From Glomus cerebriforme (taxonomy: Eukaryota; Glomeromycota; Glomeromycetes; Glomerales; Glomeraceae): a stretch of DNA of 18,604 nucleotides. The stretch lies in NCBI GenBank assembly GCA_003550305.1, contig QKYT01000057.1, positions 34,816-53,419 on the forward strand, read 5' to 3'. The position numbers and the translations under genes were made by a program. Shown here in pieces: positions 1 to 7,763 of this stretch; within the stretch, counting starts at the first letter, position 1, and every line of letters begins with the position of its first letter. The notes below the pieces were generated by a model. That model saw nothing but the letters and a program-made list of their open reading frames with translations, had not been told where the DNA came from and ran no database searches.

Positions 1-406
1 CTAAAGGAAATACCACAAGCAATAAAGAATTTAACTAATACATGATTAATTCTTGTAAATCTGTATTCGTTAAGCTCTGTTGAATCATGATAATCATCCA
101 TGATACTTTGATGACCTTCAGAATTTTTTCTTTTTTTTAAATGAGTTTGACTTATCTTGGCGTTCCATTACTTTAGTCATATACTTTCTAACAACTNCTG
201 GTGATGCATATTGACAATGGTTTGAAAGATGCTCTTCAAGCTTTGAAACTTTTCTGCGTGTCATGTACAACTACAATACTTGTAAGAGGCGGCAAATTTA
301 CCAGAACTAATAGATACTCCTTTATGAATGTCTTTCCAAATGGTATTAAGTGATCGACCTCCTTTATTTTTTTTTGAATGGGTGCATCTGCTATATGATC
401 AGTCAT
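1..406 (-). pseudogene. hAT-family transposase, BED-finger N-terminus, frameshifted and cut by the window edge
   Basis: Reading the minus strand from an ATG at 406, three frames must be joined to follow the protein. One holds GGRSLNTIWKDIHKGV and SGKFAASYKYCSC. The next holds TRRKVSKLEEHLSNHC. The third holds DDYHDSTELNEY and RINHVLVKFFIACGISF, which runs off the window. The spacing Cys-x-Cys near SYKYCSC followed by His-x4-His/Cys in EEHLSNHC, with the conserved Trp of TIWKDI, is that of a BED zinc finger, the DNA-binding module at the front of hAT transposases. VKFFxxCGISF is the usual start of the hAT body. Frame changes fall in or near an A-run at about 371, near 270 and at an A-run near 135, so the copy is dead. 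An N lies at 197. Family assignment is from remembered motifs; the catalytic part is outside the window. Confidence 0.72.
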
Positions 407-410
407 TTAA

Positions 411-774
411 ACAGTTTTTATTAATTTTATTATTAAGAAAAAAGAAGAAACTTTCGTACTATTAATGAAAAGAAAAGACAGAATTGTTTATTAAATATAT
501 GTAATATGTAATGCATTTTTCCTTTAATGTATATAAACCCCTTAAAAAAAAATTCCAAAAACGTGCAATATATATGCCTAAGAGTCAGTTTTGAAATTCT
601 AATATACTAACACTAGATAAAGCTTGAAAGAAAATGAAAGAAAATGGTAAAAAAAAGATTGGAGGTTATTTGATCATCTAAATTATATTATTAATTGGTA
701 TAACTTTGGCATAACTATATTCAAATCTTATGATCAACTATGCCAAATAAAACTATGGATAAACCTATTATAGA
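411..774. other. AT-rich non-coding leader beside the hAT remnant
   Basis: No coding potential is visible. The stretch has A/T runs and one perfect 9-bp inverted repeat, TTTGGCATA at 705-713 and TATGCCAAA at 739-747, separated by 25 bases. It lies upstream of the hAT start codon and just before the short-motif array, so it may be the subterminal part of that element, but I cannot place the element's end. Confidence 0.3.
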
Positions 775-897
775 GGTTTCGGCAAGTTTTAGCAGTTTCG
801 CAATTTTGACAGATTTCACAGTTTTGGCATTTCAGCATTTCAGCACTATATAAGAGGTTTCACCTTTTGGCATTAGGCCAAACAGGTTTCAGCAAGC
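775..897. repeat. Degenerate short-motif array (TTTCRGCA / TTTTGGCA)
   Basis: About ten imperfect copies of an 8-10 base word stand almost back to back: GTTTCGGCA, GTTTTAGCA, GTTTCGCAA, TTTTGACAG, TTTCACAG, TTTTGGCA, TTTCAGCA twice, TTTCACC, TTTTGGCA and GTTTCAGCA. The array is clearly richer in G+C than its flanks. A TATA-like CTATATAAGAG sits inside it at about 846. It lies upstream of the hAT start codon. Short subterminal repeats of this type are known in hAT elements as transposase-binding sites; whether these serve that element is inference. Confidence 0.5.
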
Positions 898-1573
898 AAC
901 CTTAGTGACAATTGGTATTGATTATAATAGAATCAAAATAAACTATTATATAAATTTTAAATAATATTAGAATTAATATTTAATAGTTTATCTTTATTAC
1001 TAAAGTTATACATATTAGCAGATTTGATTCATTGGTGCAGATTGCATATTATTGTTAAGACATCCTAATTAAAATTTGTTCAAAACAACTCTCTATAAGA
1101 GAAATAATAGGAAAATAAAAATAAAAGTAATAAAAAATCAAATCTAAGCTTTCTTTAGTTATTCACATTCAAAATTATATACATAAGTAAGAAACTACAG
1201 AAGAAAAAAAAAGAAGTTAAACCAAGTTTTTTTTTAAATAACTAAAAAGAATGAAAAATATGGCTAAAAAATGAAATAAAAATATTAACTATAACTATTT
1301 AATATGACCTACTTATATCAGATGGGTTGGGACAAGTTTTTTGCAATAAGTATTTTTGTTAATGTAAAGTACAACCAAAAAAAAATTTTTTTAATTGATC
1401 TGCAAATTCACCTGATATGAACCTCCATGTATACTAATTAACTTGGTATTATATAAAAAATATTTTACAATAATAAATTAAATTCGTGCATATAACCAAT
1501 TATGTAATTTTTATGCTAAATAAAAAAGATTATAAGGATGTGATACTTTCAAAAATCCTGTAGCATTTAAAAG
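898..1573. other. AT-rich intergenic DNA, nothing recognised
   Basis: Stops are frequent in all frames. I see only homopolymer runs and scattered A/T microrepeats. Confidence 0.35.
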
Positions 1574-1825
1574 TATAGGTGCTATTAAAATGCCGTAATT
1601 ACAATTACGGTATTTTGTATGACTATAAATAATTAGCAAATCCAAATATTTCACAATCCCTTGAATTATAATTAATAATGCCCAATTTTGATGTCAATTG
1701 ATGTTTAATTTTTTTTTGAATATTTAATCTTTACATTTTGCAAATTAATATTACAGTACATTTATGGTATTATGGTATTATGATATAAGCTCTATATGCC
1801 ATAATTAATTTTGACGGCACCTATA
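1574..1825. mobile_element. MITE-like element with inverted ends and TATA flanks
   Basis: The left end reads TATAGGTGCTATTAAAAT from 1574. The reverse complement of the right end, ending at 1825, reads TATAGGTGCCGTCAAAAT. The two ends therefore agree over about 18 bases with three mismatches, and the outermost TA on each side could be a TA target duplication. Just inside the left end is a strong hairpin (1587-1616), and a shortened relative of it, ATTAATTATGGCAT, occurs inverted near the right end. There is no coding capacity in about 250 bp, as expected of a non-autonomous DNA transposon. The superfamily is not determined; TA flanks would fit Tc1/mariner or a relative. Confidence 0.5.
1587..1616. 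repeat. Near-perfect hairpin inside the MITE
   Basis: Arms AAAATGCCGTAATT and AATTACGGTATTTT flank a 2-base centre (AC), with one mismatch in 14 pairs. It lies 13 bases inside the left end of the element. Confidence 0.7.
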
Positions 1826-2735
1826 TTTGAAAGTTTACCAAAGGTCTCTTATTCAAAATGATTTAATACAATTTGTATAATATGTAAAGTACAACTAACT
1901 TAAAATATATTTAATTCAGTTTTTTTATTGAAAAGAATAACTACACCTTTTTATTACTTGAAAAATATGCAATATTATCTGTAATTCATAAAGAACACTT
2001 TTTAATATCTAAACTATCTTTATTATCTAGAGCAAAGCGAAGGACTATATATGTTTATGCAAGGTGATAAATGATTAAGATCACGTGGCGATTTCTGGTT
2101 ATCTGCACGCGTAAATTGATGAATAAAAATTGTTGTTTTGATTATTTTGATATTATGTTAGATAAGATATACCGATAAGACAATAATAATAAATAATGTC
2201 ACACAAATAGTTTTTTTCCTCAAAACTCCAGACTTATAATAGTTTTTATTGCCTAGTTAATAGTATTAATTACTGTGGTAAAAACTGTATTAGCATTGCA
2301 CTTTGGTATATTTATTAGCTGAAACATAATTACCACTAGTGCATTATTTTTTTGACTCCAGAATTGATAATAAAGAACAAAATTTTTTATTTCTTCACGA
2401 ATTGATTTATCAATTATAATTAAAAATATTAGTGCCATTATAATTTAAGATATTTGAGAGCTGATATAAATATGAGATACATCTTGATACTATATATATA
2501 ATGTAAAAGTAGATAGCCAATTGTGAGGTTTCTTTCTAATCAAATATTTATAAATTAATTTCATACATTCAACTATAGAATACATTGATAATTAATTTAT
2601 CTAAAAATTGCTAATAGCAAGCCAAATAGTATTTGAAGAATATTTCCATTTATTTGTTTTAAAAATAGATTTGTATTTTGTGATTGACTAACTAAAGACC
2701 AAATTTCAGATATATATTTTGATTTTTAGTTATAA
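1826..2735. other. AT-rich intergenic DNA with one GC-richer patch
   Basis: Mostly low-complexity A/T. The exception is about 2035-2120, where AGCAAAGCGAAGG, then ATCACGTGGCG and later GCACGCG give an unusually G+C-rich patch containing a CACGTG palindrome. A 61-codon open frame on the minus strand (2253-2438) shows no family resemblance and I do not call it a gene. Confidence 0.3.
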
Positions 2736-3671
2736 CGTGTTTGAATATCAAGTAATTGTATGTGATGAATTAGTGTTTGGCAAATGACTTGAAATGACAA
2801 ATGAATTAAATAATAAGTTATTTATCATTTATCATATAAAAGTCAAATAACTAATTATTTAAATCATTTAACTAATATTTAATTTTTTTAAAGTTTTTAT
2901 TAATAATCTTATTTAACATAAAGTAAAGAAATGAAATATAAAAAAAAAAGCTTGTTTATATATATAATAAAAAATTTTTTAATAGTGGCAAAATGTTTTT
3001 ACATTACATGATTTATGATTATATAATTTTATAATAAAAAAAATTTTAACCATTTTTTATTTTTACCAACTTAGCAATTTCTTAACTTCTAGATAATTAA
3101 TTCAAATTTGCTAATCTAGCCAATTGGGCCATATTAAGACTTTTAATATTTCTGCATAATTACAGTAAGTGCAAATATTAAAATATTATTTTCAATATTT
3201 TATCATAGTTATAAACTAAAAATTAATACCTTTAAACTTTTTAGAAAAAAAATAAAAAAATATCTTCTTGATTCCATTCATATATGTACATAAAAAAATT
3301 ATTTTTTCATAACCATTTCCATTGGATTATTTCCTCACCAATCCCATATAATCTAACAAAAAAGAAATTTACTGACTATATTGCAAGATTTTATATTTTA
3401 ATAATTTTAAATAATTTAATTTTACTTTACTTATTAATTTTTATTATATCCAAATTTTAATTTTGAACTGATCGTTTAGTACTTGTAAATCATGTGATTC
3501 TAATAAATTATCCAATAATCTTTTTATATTATAATGACAAATGATCAAATAATAAATGATTAATGTTATTTATCATAATTTTAAATCATTTGGCATTTAT
3601 CATTTCACAAATAATCCAAATGATAAATGCCAAAGGATTTATAATCCTTTGATCAAATGATTCCTAATCTG
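2736..3671. mobile_element. Putative non-autonomous DNA transposon with hairpin-rich inverted ends
   Basis: The left 130 bases contain GTTTGGCAAATGACTTG, ATGACAAATGAATTAAA and TTATTTATCATTTATC. The reverse complement of the right 140 bases contains ATCATTTGATCAAAGG, TTTGGCATTTATCATTT and ATTATTTGATCATTTGTC. Both ends are thus built from the same ATGATAAATG/CAAATGAT words in opposite orientation. The extreme ends match only weakly (CGTGTTTGAATATC against CAGATTAGGAATC), and a possible TAGTTA duplication flanks them (about 2727 and 3676). The interior (about 2880-3520) is A/T-rich and codes for nothing visible. This architecture fits a decayed hAT-type MITE, but the boundaries are approximate. 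Confidence 0.4.
3589..3634. repeat. 17-bp perfect inverted repeat hairpin
   Basis: TTTGGCATTTATCATTT at 3589-3605 pairs exactly with AAATGATAAATGCCAAA at 3618-3634 around a 12-base loop. It is followed, overlapping by three bases, by a second hairpin at 3632-3650 (AAAGGATT, TAT, AATCCTTT). Confidence 0.85.
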
Positions 3672-3699
3672 AAAATAGTTAAATTAATACAAAATGCAC

Positions 3700-3840
3700 A
3701 AATAAATATAATTCTAACACTATATACATGTATGGTAAATTAGACATTATTCATACATACATGTATGGAAATAAATCAAACCATACTTACCCTACATTAC
3801 AAACAAAAACAACCATACACTACATGGTTGCTATATACCT
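3700..3840 (+). repeat. Palindromic repeat module 1, copy A
   Basis: This copy matches 8264-8409. Shared stretches include AATAAATATAATTCTAACAC, a palindromic ATACATGTAT followed by GGTAAATTAGACATTATTCA, and the closing ACAACCATACACTACAT. Two ATACATGTAT-centred palindromes lie at about 3724 and 3756. The last 50 bases (CCATACTTACCCTACATTAC onward) are also repeated at the end of module 2 (about 4305-4349), so the two modules share a tail. It sits directly before module 2 copy A. Role unknown. Confidence 0.75.
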
Positions 3841-4040
3841 ATTTATTTGTGCATTTTGTATTAGAAATTCGCAATTAAACCTTTTTTATTCATTCCTAAT
3901 TTTTATGTAATATTTATATTAATAAATAAAGATCAAAAGCAATTGTATTAATACGTCTTATTATATTTACTTTTCTTTTTCGCATCTTATNATATTTACA
4001 TTTCTNTTTTAATAACATTTATCCTTTTAAAATTTTGATT

Positions 4041-4184
4041 ATGTNTAATATAAATACAATTATTCTTTCTGATATTGAAACTATATCTGAAGACGAAACA
4101 ATATCTAAGAGTAAATTTCCTGATGAACAGGTTTTCTTAACATTAAAAATAAAAAAGTTTGGTATTATATTTCATAATTCATAA
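4041..4184 (+). CDS. Short acidic ORF conserved in repeat module 2 (copy A)
   Basis: A 47-codon frame starts at ATG 4041 (codon 2 contains an N) and ends with TAA at 4182-4184. It reads NINTIILSDIETISEDE near the front, then FPDEQVFLTLKIKKFG. The other repeat copy has the same stretch at 7946-8088 with one base lost near codon 8, and stops at the same codon (TGA instead of TAA). Where the copies differ after the lost base, the reading stays acidic (SESESPDEQ-like in copy B). CCTGATGAACAG|GTTTTC could also be an exon end. I do not recognise it; it may be the first exon or leader of a gene once carried by the repeat, or chance. Confidence 0.3.
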   Translation: MXNINTIILSDIETISEDETISKSKFPDEQVFLTLKIKKFGIIFHNS

Positions 4185-4242
4185 CATTATTTTTTTACCA
4201 TAATTTAATTCATATATGTATGAAAATCAAAAAATGTTATGA

Positions 4243-4260
4243 CCATACATGCATGTATGG
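4243..4260. repeat. Perfect 18-bp palindrome
   Basis: CCATACATGCATGTATGG equals its own reverse complement. The matching place in repeat copy B (8147-8160) has the 14-bp palindrome CCATACATGTATGG, so the two copies differ by four bases at the centre while symmetry is kept. Confidence 0.9.
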
Positions 4261-4360
4261 AATTTAAAAATTTTCTAACCATATATGTATGGAAATTAAT
4301 CAACCATACATACCCTATATTACATATAAAGATAACCATACACTACATGTTTCTGAAACT

Positions 4361-4664
4361 TCCTTATATCATAGTATCTGTATATAGATGTAGTGAATTT
4401 TTATGGTAACAGTAATCTGGATATCAGGTGATAAATGTAAAAAAAAATAAATTCAAAGATCAACTTTGTAATATTTATCTAATTTAAATATAAAATTACA
4501 TAAATTATAAGTTATTGATTATAGAAGATTGAAACTTTTGGATGTTTAATCAAATGAACTCCTTAATTTTTTGTATTCTTTCTGAAATAACAATTTTCAG
4601 TTCTTCATAATATATCTCAATAAGAAAAATTTTGTAATTCTGTTATCTTGACATATGTATCTTT
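4361..4664. other. AT-rich spacer, nothing recognised
   Basis: No open frame, repeat or structure I can support lies between the end of repeat module 2 and the coiled-coil remnant. Confidence 0.3.
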
Positions 4665-4910
4665 TTAGCTGATCATGATTAATAATGTCTTTGAGTTTTT
4701 TGATATCCTTATACTAGCTAGTACTATGAAGCTGATGTTGATAGAATTACTTGCATTCTCAATCTTAAATCTAATATTCTCAGTCTTAAACTTAGCAGCC
4801 TTAGTTTTAAGCTTAACATACTTAGCATTCTCAGTCTTAATCTTGACATATAGCTAGGCTTTCTTAACTAAAAGCTTAACTTCTTCTTATTCTAATGAAT
4901 CAATCTCAAG
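4665..4910 (-). pseudogene. Decayed coiled-coil protein fragment
   Basis: The minus-strand frame from 4910 to a TAA at 4665-4667 is 81 codons long with two internal stops (after LEIDSLE and after LLVKKA). It contains heptad-like repeats: VKIKTENAKYVKLKTKAAKF followed by KTENIRFKIENA. Alternating Lys/Glu/Asn with hydrophobics every three to four residues is a coiled coil. Proteins with long AENAKLKAENAEL-like coiled coils are abundant in glomeromycete fungi, and this looks like a worn copy. The plus-strand open frame over the same bases (4675-4857, all Leu/Ile/Ser) is its antisense shadow. No domain beyond the coil is visible. Confidence 0.5.
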
Positions 4911-4992
4911 TTATATGCTTAATAATAATATTTTATACAAAATATAAATTATTCAATATTGTGTAACAAATGTAAAGATGAGCTTTATTAAT

Positions 4993-5183
4993 ACATGTAA
5001 AAAATAAATACAAAGTTGGGACTTTGTTCATGATACATGACAAAATTTTTATACATATGATTGCAAATTTATACTGCCTATTTTTTCAAATGATATCTCT
5101 CTATTCTAGCTTTTTTCCTAACAGATTCTTTTTTCGCACATATTCTATCCTTTAATAAACTTACAATTATGCCTAAAACTTAT
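4993..5183 (-). pseudogene. Gene fragment, 3' part, separated from 6508-6592 by the Tc1 insertion
   Basis: Minus-strand reading away from the Tc1 end gives ISFRHNCKFIK and, after a one-base shift, DRICAKKESVRKKARIERYH, then LKK, a stop, AV, a stop, and ICNHMYKNFVMYHEQSPNF, ending near 4993. The basic stretch CAKKESVRKKARIERY looks like genuine protein rather than random A/T translation. The frame leading into it comes from the other side of the Tc1 element (6508-6592). If the element and one TA are removed, DQNSNYYI continues into ISFRHN without a stop. Function not recognised. Confidence 0.4.
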
Positions 5184-5185
5184 TA

Positions 5186-5211
5186 CAATATATGAAAAAA
5201 GTAATGAGAAT
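5186..5211 (+). repeat. Tc1 left terminal inverted repeat
   Basis: 26 bases, pairing with 6480-6505 at 23 positions. The three differences are G-to-A on this side, two of them complementary to C in a CpA context. Confidence 0.88.
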
Positions 5212-5308
5212 GACATTTTATTTACTGTCTTCGAAAACAAGTTAAAAATGCATGAAAATTAAAATATATATTCTTTATTATTATATTAAAAAGTTCATCT
5301 AAGCTTAA

Positions 5309-6325
5309 TTAATAGCTTATTTTATTACCATTACCCTCAATTACTTGTTCTAACCTTAATGGCATACTACGAATTAAATTAATAAAAATTTCAGGCTCGA
5401 TTCCCTTCCACTCTTTTTGAATTATATCAAGAAAAATGTCAATAGTGATTGATTTTTTTTTTATAACTAATATATTAACCTGCTTCTCTACACGCTTCTT
5501 CAAAATTAATCACAAATTCTCAATAAGGTTGAGATCTGGGCTATTTGATGGCCAATCCAACAACTTCAGACAACATTTCTCAAGAAGTTTTTTAGTATTC
5601 CTAGCCATGTACTTAGGATCATTATCCTGTTAAAATACCCAGCATCTTCCCATGATAGAATTTGCATTATTAAAAAGGTTTTTAATAAGAATTTTGCGAT
5701 AAAATGTGCCATTCATGATTTCAGTAAAGAGAAGAAATACAATTTGACCTTTTACTAAAAAAACACTCCATTCATACACTTTATATGGATGTTTGACTAT
5801 AGGTTTTTGTGAAGGTTGTGTGCCAACTTTATAAAACACTTTTTGAGTATTTTGAAATATCTGAATGGTAGTTTCATCAGAAAAAATAAACTGGTTCCAG
5901 TTTTGCCTTTGATATTTCATTGCAAATTCTATATGGCATTGTTTATGAAGGGCTGTAAGTAAAGGTATGGATTTTGGAATTATACAAATATATTAAGCTC
6001 ATTAAGAATGGTTCTTTTATGTATATTAATTATTAAGGTTAGTATGTTTGTTATTCAAAATATTTGCAAGTTCAGCACATGTAGAAAATTTGTTTGCTGA
6101 AACAAGTTTTCTAAGATGATGACATTTTTTAGGAGAAAGTTTTTTAAGCCTTCCGGACTGAGATAAAGGTTTTAAAGGAATGTTTTTTTTGAGTTTTTTG
6201 ATATATTTATATAATATCGAAAGTGAAATAGAGGTTAAGGAATGTAAAGTTTTAGTGTTATGTATACTATTTTTTCATAAATTGGTTACAACTGTATGAT
6301 GTTGTGTAAGGATATTATAAGCCAT
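5309..6325 (-). pseudogene. Tc1-like DD34E transposase, full length but broken
   Basis: About 339 codons from ATG at 6325 to TAA at 5309, the usual length of a Tc1 transposase, which cuts and pastes the element at TA sites. The N-terminal helix-turn-helix part reads SQSGRLKKLSPKKCHHLRKL and STCAELANILNN. After frame changes near 5965-6035 the catalytic core follows: WNQFIFSDET (first Asp, about 5876-5878), then [11 protein letters not shown] (second Asp, about 5624-5626), then [14 protein letters not shown] (Glu, about 5519-5521). Thirty-four residues separate the second Asp and the Glu. Breaks: TGA near 6275, the frame changes, TAA at 5630-5632 where family members have Gln, and TGA at 5510-5512 where they have Trp. 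All three catalytic residues survive. The stop positions fit C-to-T/G-to-A decay. Confidence 0.9.
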
Positions 6326-6479
6326 AGTTTGGGAATAAAATTAATATGACCATAAGTAAAAACATAAATAAATAAATGATTGACATTATATAAAAATGGC
6401 TGTTGCATAACCATATAAAATTATTTACTGATCAGATATATAATGTGAAAACATTGAGAATTTTCTATATTGAATTTTA

Positions 6480-6505
6480 ATTCTCATTACTTTTTTCACA
6501 CACTG
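6480..6505 (-). repeat. Tc1 right terminal inverted repeat
   Basis: This is the partner of 5186-5211. Its outer end CAGTGTGTG is the more canonical Tc1 terminus (CAGTG), so the left copy is the mutated one. Confidence 0.88.
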
Positions 6506-6507
6506 TA

Positions 6508-6592
6508 TATAATAATTTGAGTTCTGGTCTAAGACCTTCTTGATAAATTCAATCGAATATGCAGTATCATTTGCCTTGTATATTTTTCAGAG
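6508..6592 (-). pseudogene. Gene fragment, 5' part, upstream of the Tc1 insertion
   Basis: After a plausible 3' splice site (T-rich tract then CTATATAG, reading the minus strand at about 6593) the frame gives KIYKANDTAYSIEFIKKVLD and then QNSNYYI up to the Tc1 target TA. It contains one TGA near its start. Joined to 4993-5183 by removing the element and one TA it stays in frame. The hydrophilic/aliphatic pattern looks like real protein, but I cannot name the family. The neighbouring fragments at 6812-7424 are on the same strand and may be earlier exons of the same gene. Confidence 0.35.
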
Positions 6593-6811
6593 CTATATAG
6601 AAAAAAATGCCAATTCTGATCTATTGTAATAATATTATAAAAATAGTTAAAATTATCATTATCCTGCTTTTTCTTTTTCTTATTTATCTTGCATGTGCTT
6701 TTAAGTTGTTTAATATTCTATATGAAGCCTACAGAAATTTTATATTATTTGTCTTCTATGATACAAATAAGCTTTTTAGCTTTTTAGAGTAAAGAATGAT
6801 AAATTAGTATA

Positions 6812-6925
6812 TTAACTAAAGTTAAATTTCTCAAACACCCAAAATAAATTATTCATATATCTTGATTGCATAATCAACCTGATTTTTACTCTTTTTTTAC
6901 CAATTATTTCATATTGAGGATGCAT
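6812..6925 (-). pseudogene. Fragment with nuclease-like IIGK...VDYAIK motif
   Basis: Minus strand: HPQYEIIGKKRVK from about 6922, then in another frame QVDYAIKIYE, then back in the first frame NNLFWVFEKFNFS and a TAA at 6812-6814. The order YExIG, VDYAIK and a following hydrophobic strand with Glu (FWVFEK) resembles a domain common in glomeromycete proteins of Crinkler-like architecture and compatible with a PD-(D/E)xK-type nuclease fold (Asp of VDY, Glu of the next strand). A second copy, differently decayed, lies on the plus strand at 10913-11002. At least two frameshifts make this copy non-functional. The family link is from memory; the similarity of the two copies is seen directly. Confidence 0.45.
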
Positions 6926-7020
6926 GCTAAACTTCTTATTTGTTTATTCATAATGATATGAATACTTATATAAAGAAGTATCATGACATACTTATTATAT
7001 ATTGCTTCTAAGCTATTCAG

Positions 7021-7275
7021 CTATAAAGTTTTATAAAAACATAACCTACCCAAAATTTCTTTCATATAATGCTTGAAAACTTTATTATTTTCTTGAATTT
7101 TATGAGTTTGAGGATTGAAGAGTGATATGAAATCTATATTATTAGAATCAAGACTATATTCTGCTAATACTTTACTCAAGCTGAGGTATGAAGAGATCGA
7201 ATACTTTAGGTTTTCTTTAAAAATTTGGACATCTTTTGAAAGAAGCATTACTAATTCTTCTTTTAATTTATCATA
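7021..7275 (-). pseudogene. Exon-like fragment of an unrecognised gene (helical, Leu/Ser-rich)
   Basis: An uninterrupted 84-codon frame. It begins YDKLKEELVMLLSKDVQIF just after a TAA at 7276-7278, continues through KVLAEYSLDSNNIDFISLF and ends NKVFKHYMKEILGRLCFYKT before TAG. The mixed composition and long open frame in DNA this A/T-rich argue for real coding. At ATTTTGG|GTAGGTTATG (about 7045) a 5' splice site is possible, so the last residues may be intron. An upstream piece on the same strand (7332-7424) may belong to it, and the IIGK/VDYAIK fragment (6812-6925) lies just downstream. No known domain recognised. Confidence 0.45.
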
Positions 7276-7331
7276 TTAAAAAAAAAAGACAAATAATTTT
7301 TTTATTATGGAGTATTTTCAAGTCATCATTG

Positions 7332-7424
7332 TTAAGTTTGAGATTCTGCTTTTTCAAAAAATTGATAAGATTTCTTCCAGTTCTCAATCAAGTAAAAGTT
7401 ATGTTTAGCTATTGAAGTAGACAT
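7332..7424 (-). pseudogene. Possible first exon, 30 codons
   Basis: ATG at 7424 opens STSIAKHNFYLIENWKKSY followed by QFFEKAESQT and TAA. In the overlapping frame LKLNNDDLKILHNKKI continues toward the fragment at 7275. The Trp/aromatic-rich text is unlike the A/T-rich background. It could be the start of the minus-strand gene whose later parts lie at 7275-4993. It is too short to identify. Confidence 0.3.
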
Positions 7425-7763
7425 AACGCTTTTATAGTGATAATAGGCTTAAACAAAAAAGTGTTATATTTCAAAATGAGATAAAAATTTATTTCTGTTT
7501 AAAAAGAAAAATACTAAATATTAATATAGGTTTTTATATCACATAGACATTGCATCATTACATATAACTCCTTCTCAATATACTGGTAAAATATTACTTT
7601 ATTTATGAAATAAAAAATATTGCTGAAGTAACTAATATATAAAAAAATTGCAAATAAATCACTTTTATATGATCTGGATCTTCACAATGCATAATCTTAT
7701 CTAGCAATGTATAAACAAGTTTGCTCTTTTCTTAGACCATCTTATTTATCGTAGTATTTAAAT
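7425..7763. other. AT-rich spacer, nothing recognised
   Basis: It separates the minus-strand gene remnant from repeat copy B. No open frame, hairpin or repeat stands out. Confidence 0.3.

Larger units (their letters stand above)
3863..4360 (+). repeat. Palindromic repeat module 2, copy A
   Basis: This half-kilobase stretch is repeated in the same orientation at 7764-8260, similar along its whole length with scattered single-base differences and few indels. Landmarks shared by both are AGAAATTC at the start, AATAAATAAAGATCAAAAGC, CCTGATGAACAGGTTTTC, palindromes of the CCATACATGTATGG type, and CACTACATGTTTCT at the end. Single Ns at 3991, 4006 and 4045 all fall in this copy, which suggests read or allele ambiguity between copies. 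The boundaries do not begin TG or end CA, so a pair of LTRs is not supported. Confidence 0.8.
5184..6507 (-). mobile_element. Tc1/mariner element with inverted ends and TA duplication
   Basis: The element body is 5186-6505 (1,320 bp), the normal size for Tc1. Ends: CAATATATGAAAAAAGTAATG on the left and, reverse-complemented, CAGTGTGTGAAAAAAGTAATG on the right. Each is followed by AGAAT, giving 26-base inverted repeats with three mismatches, all G/A. TA dinucleotides at 5184-5185 and 6506-6507 are the target duplication. The transposase gene inside runs on the minus strand across almost the whole element. The host DNA on each side is itself coding-like on the minus strand, so the element landed in a gene or gene remnant. 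Confidence 0.9.

Noticed and set aside
2253..2438. 61-codon open frame on the minus strand
   Set aside because: Mostly Ile/Asn/Val from A/T-rich DNA, no motif, no supporting fragments nearby on the same strand.
3728..3910. 60-codon open frame on the plus strand
   Set aside because: Translation of the palindromic repeat module; the matching place in copy B does not keep the frame.
4675..4857. 60-codon Leu/Ser-rich open frame on the plus strand
   Set aside because: Antisense shadow of the coiled-coil remnant; its hydrophobic periodicity is the complement of Lys/Glu codons.
5436..5633. 65-codon open frame on the plus strand
   Set aside because: Antisense to the second and third catalytic blocks of the Tc1 transposase.
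6607..6792. 61-codon hydrophobic frame resembling a membrane protein
   Set aside because: Ile/Leu/Phe runs come from T-rich DNA; no start context or relatives, and real fragments nearby are on the other strand.
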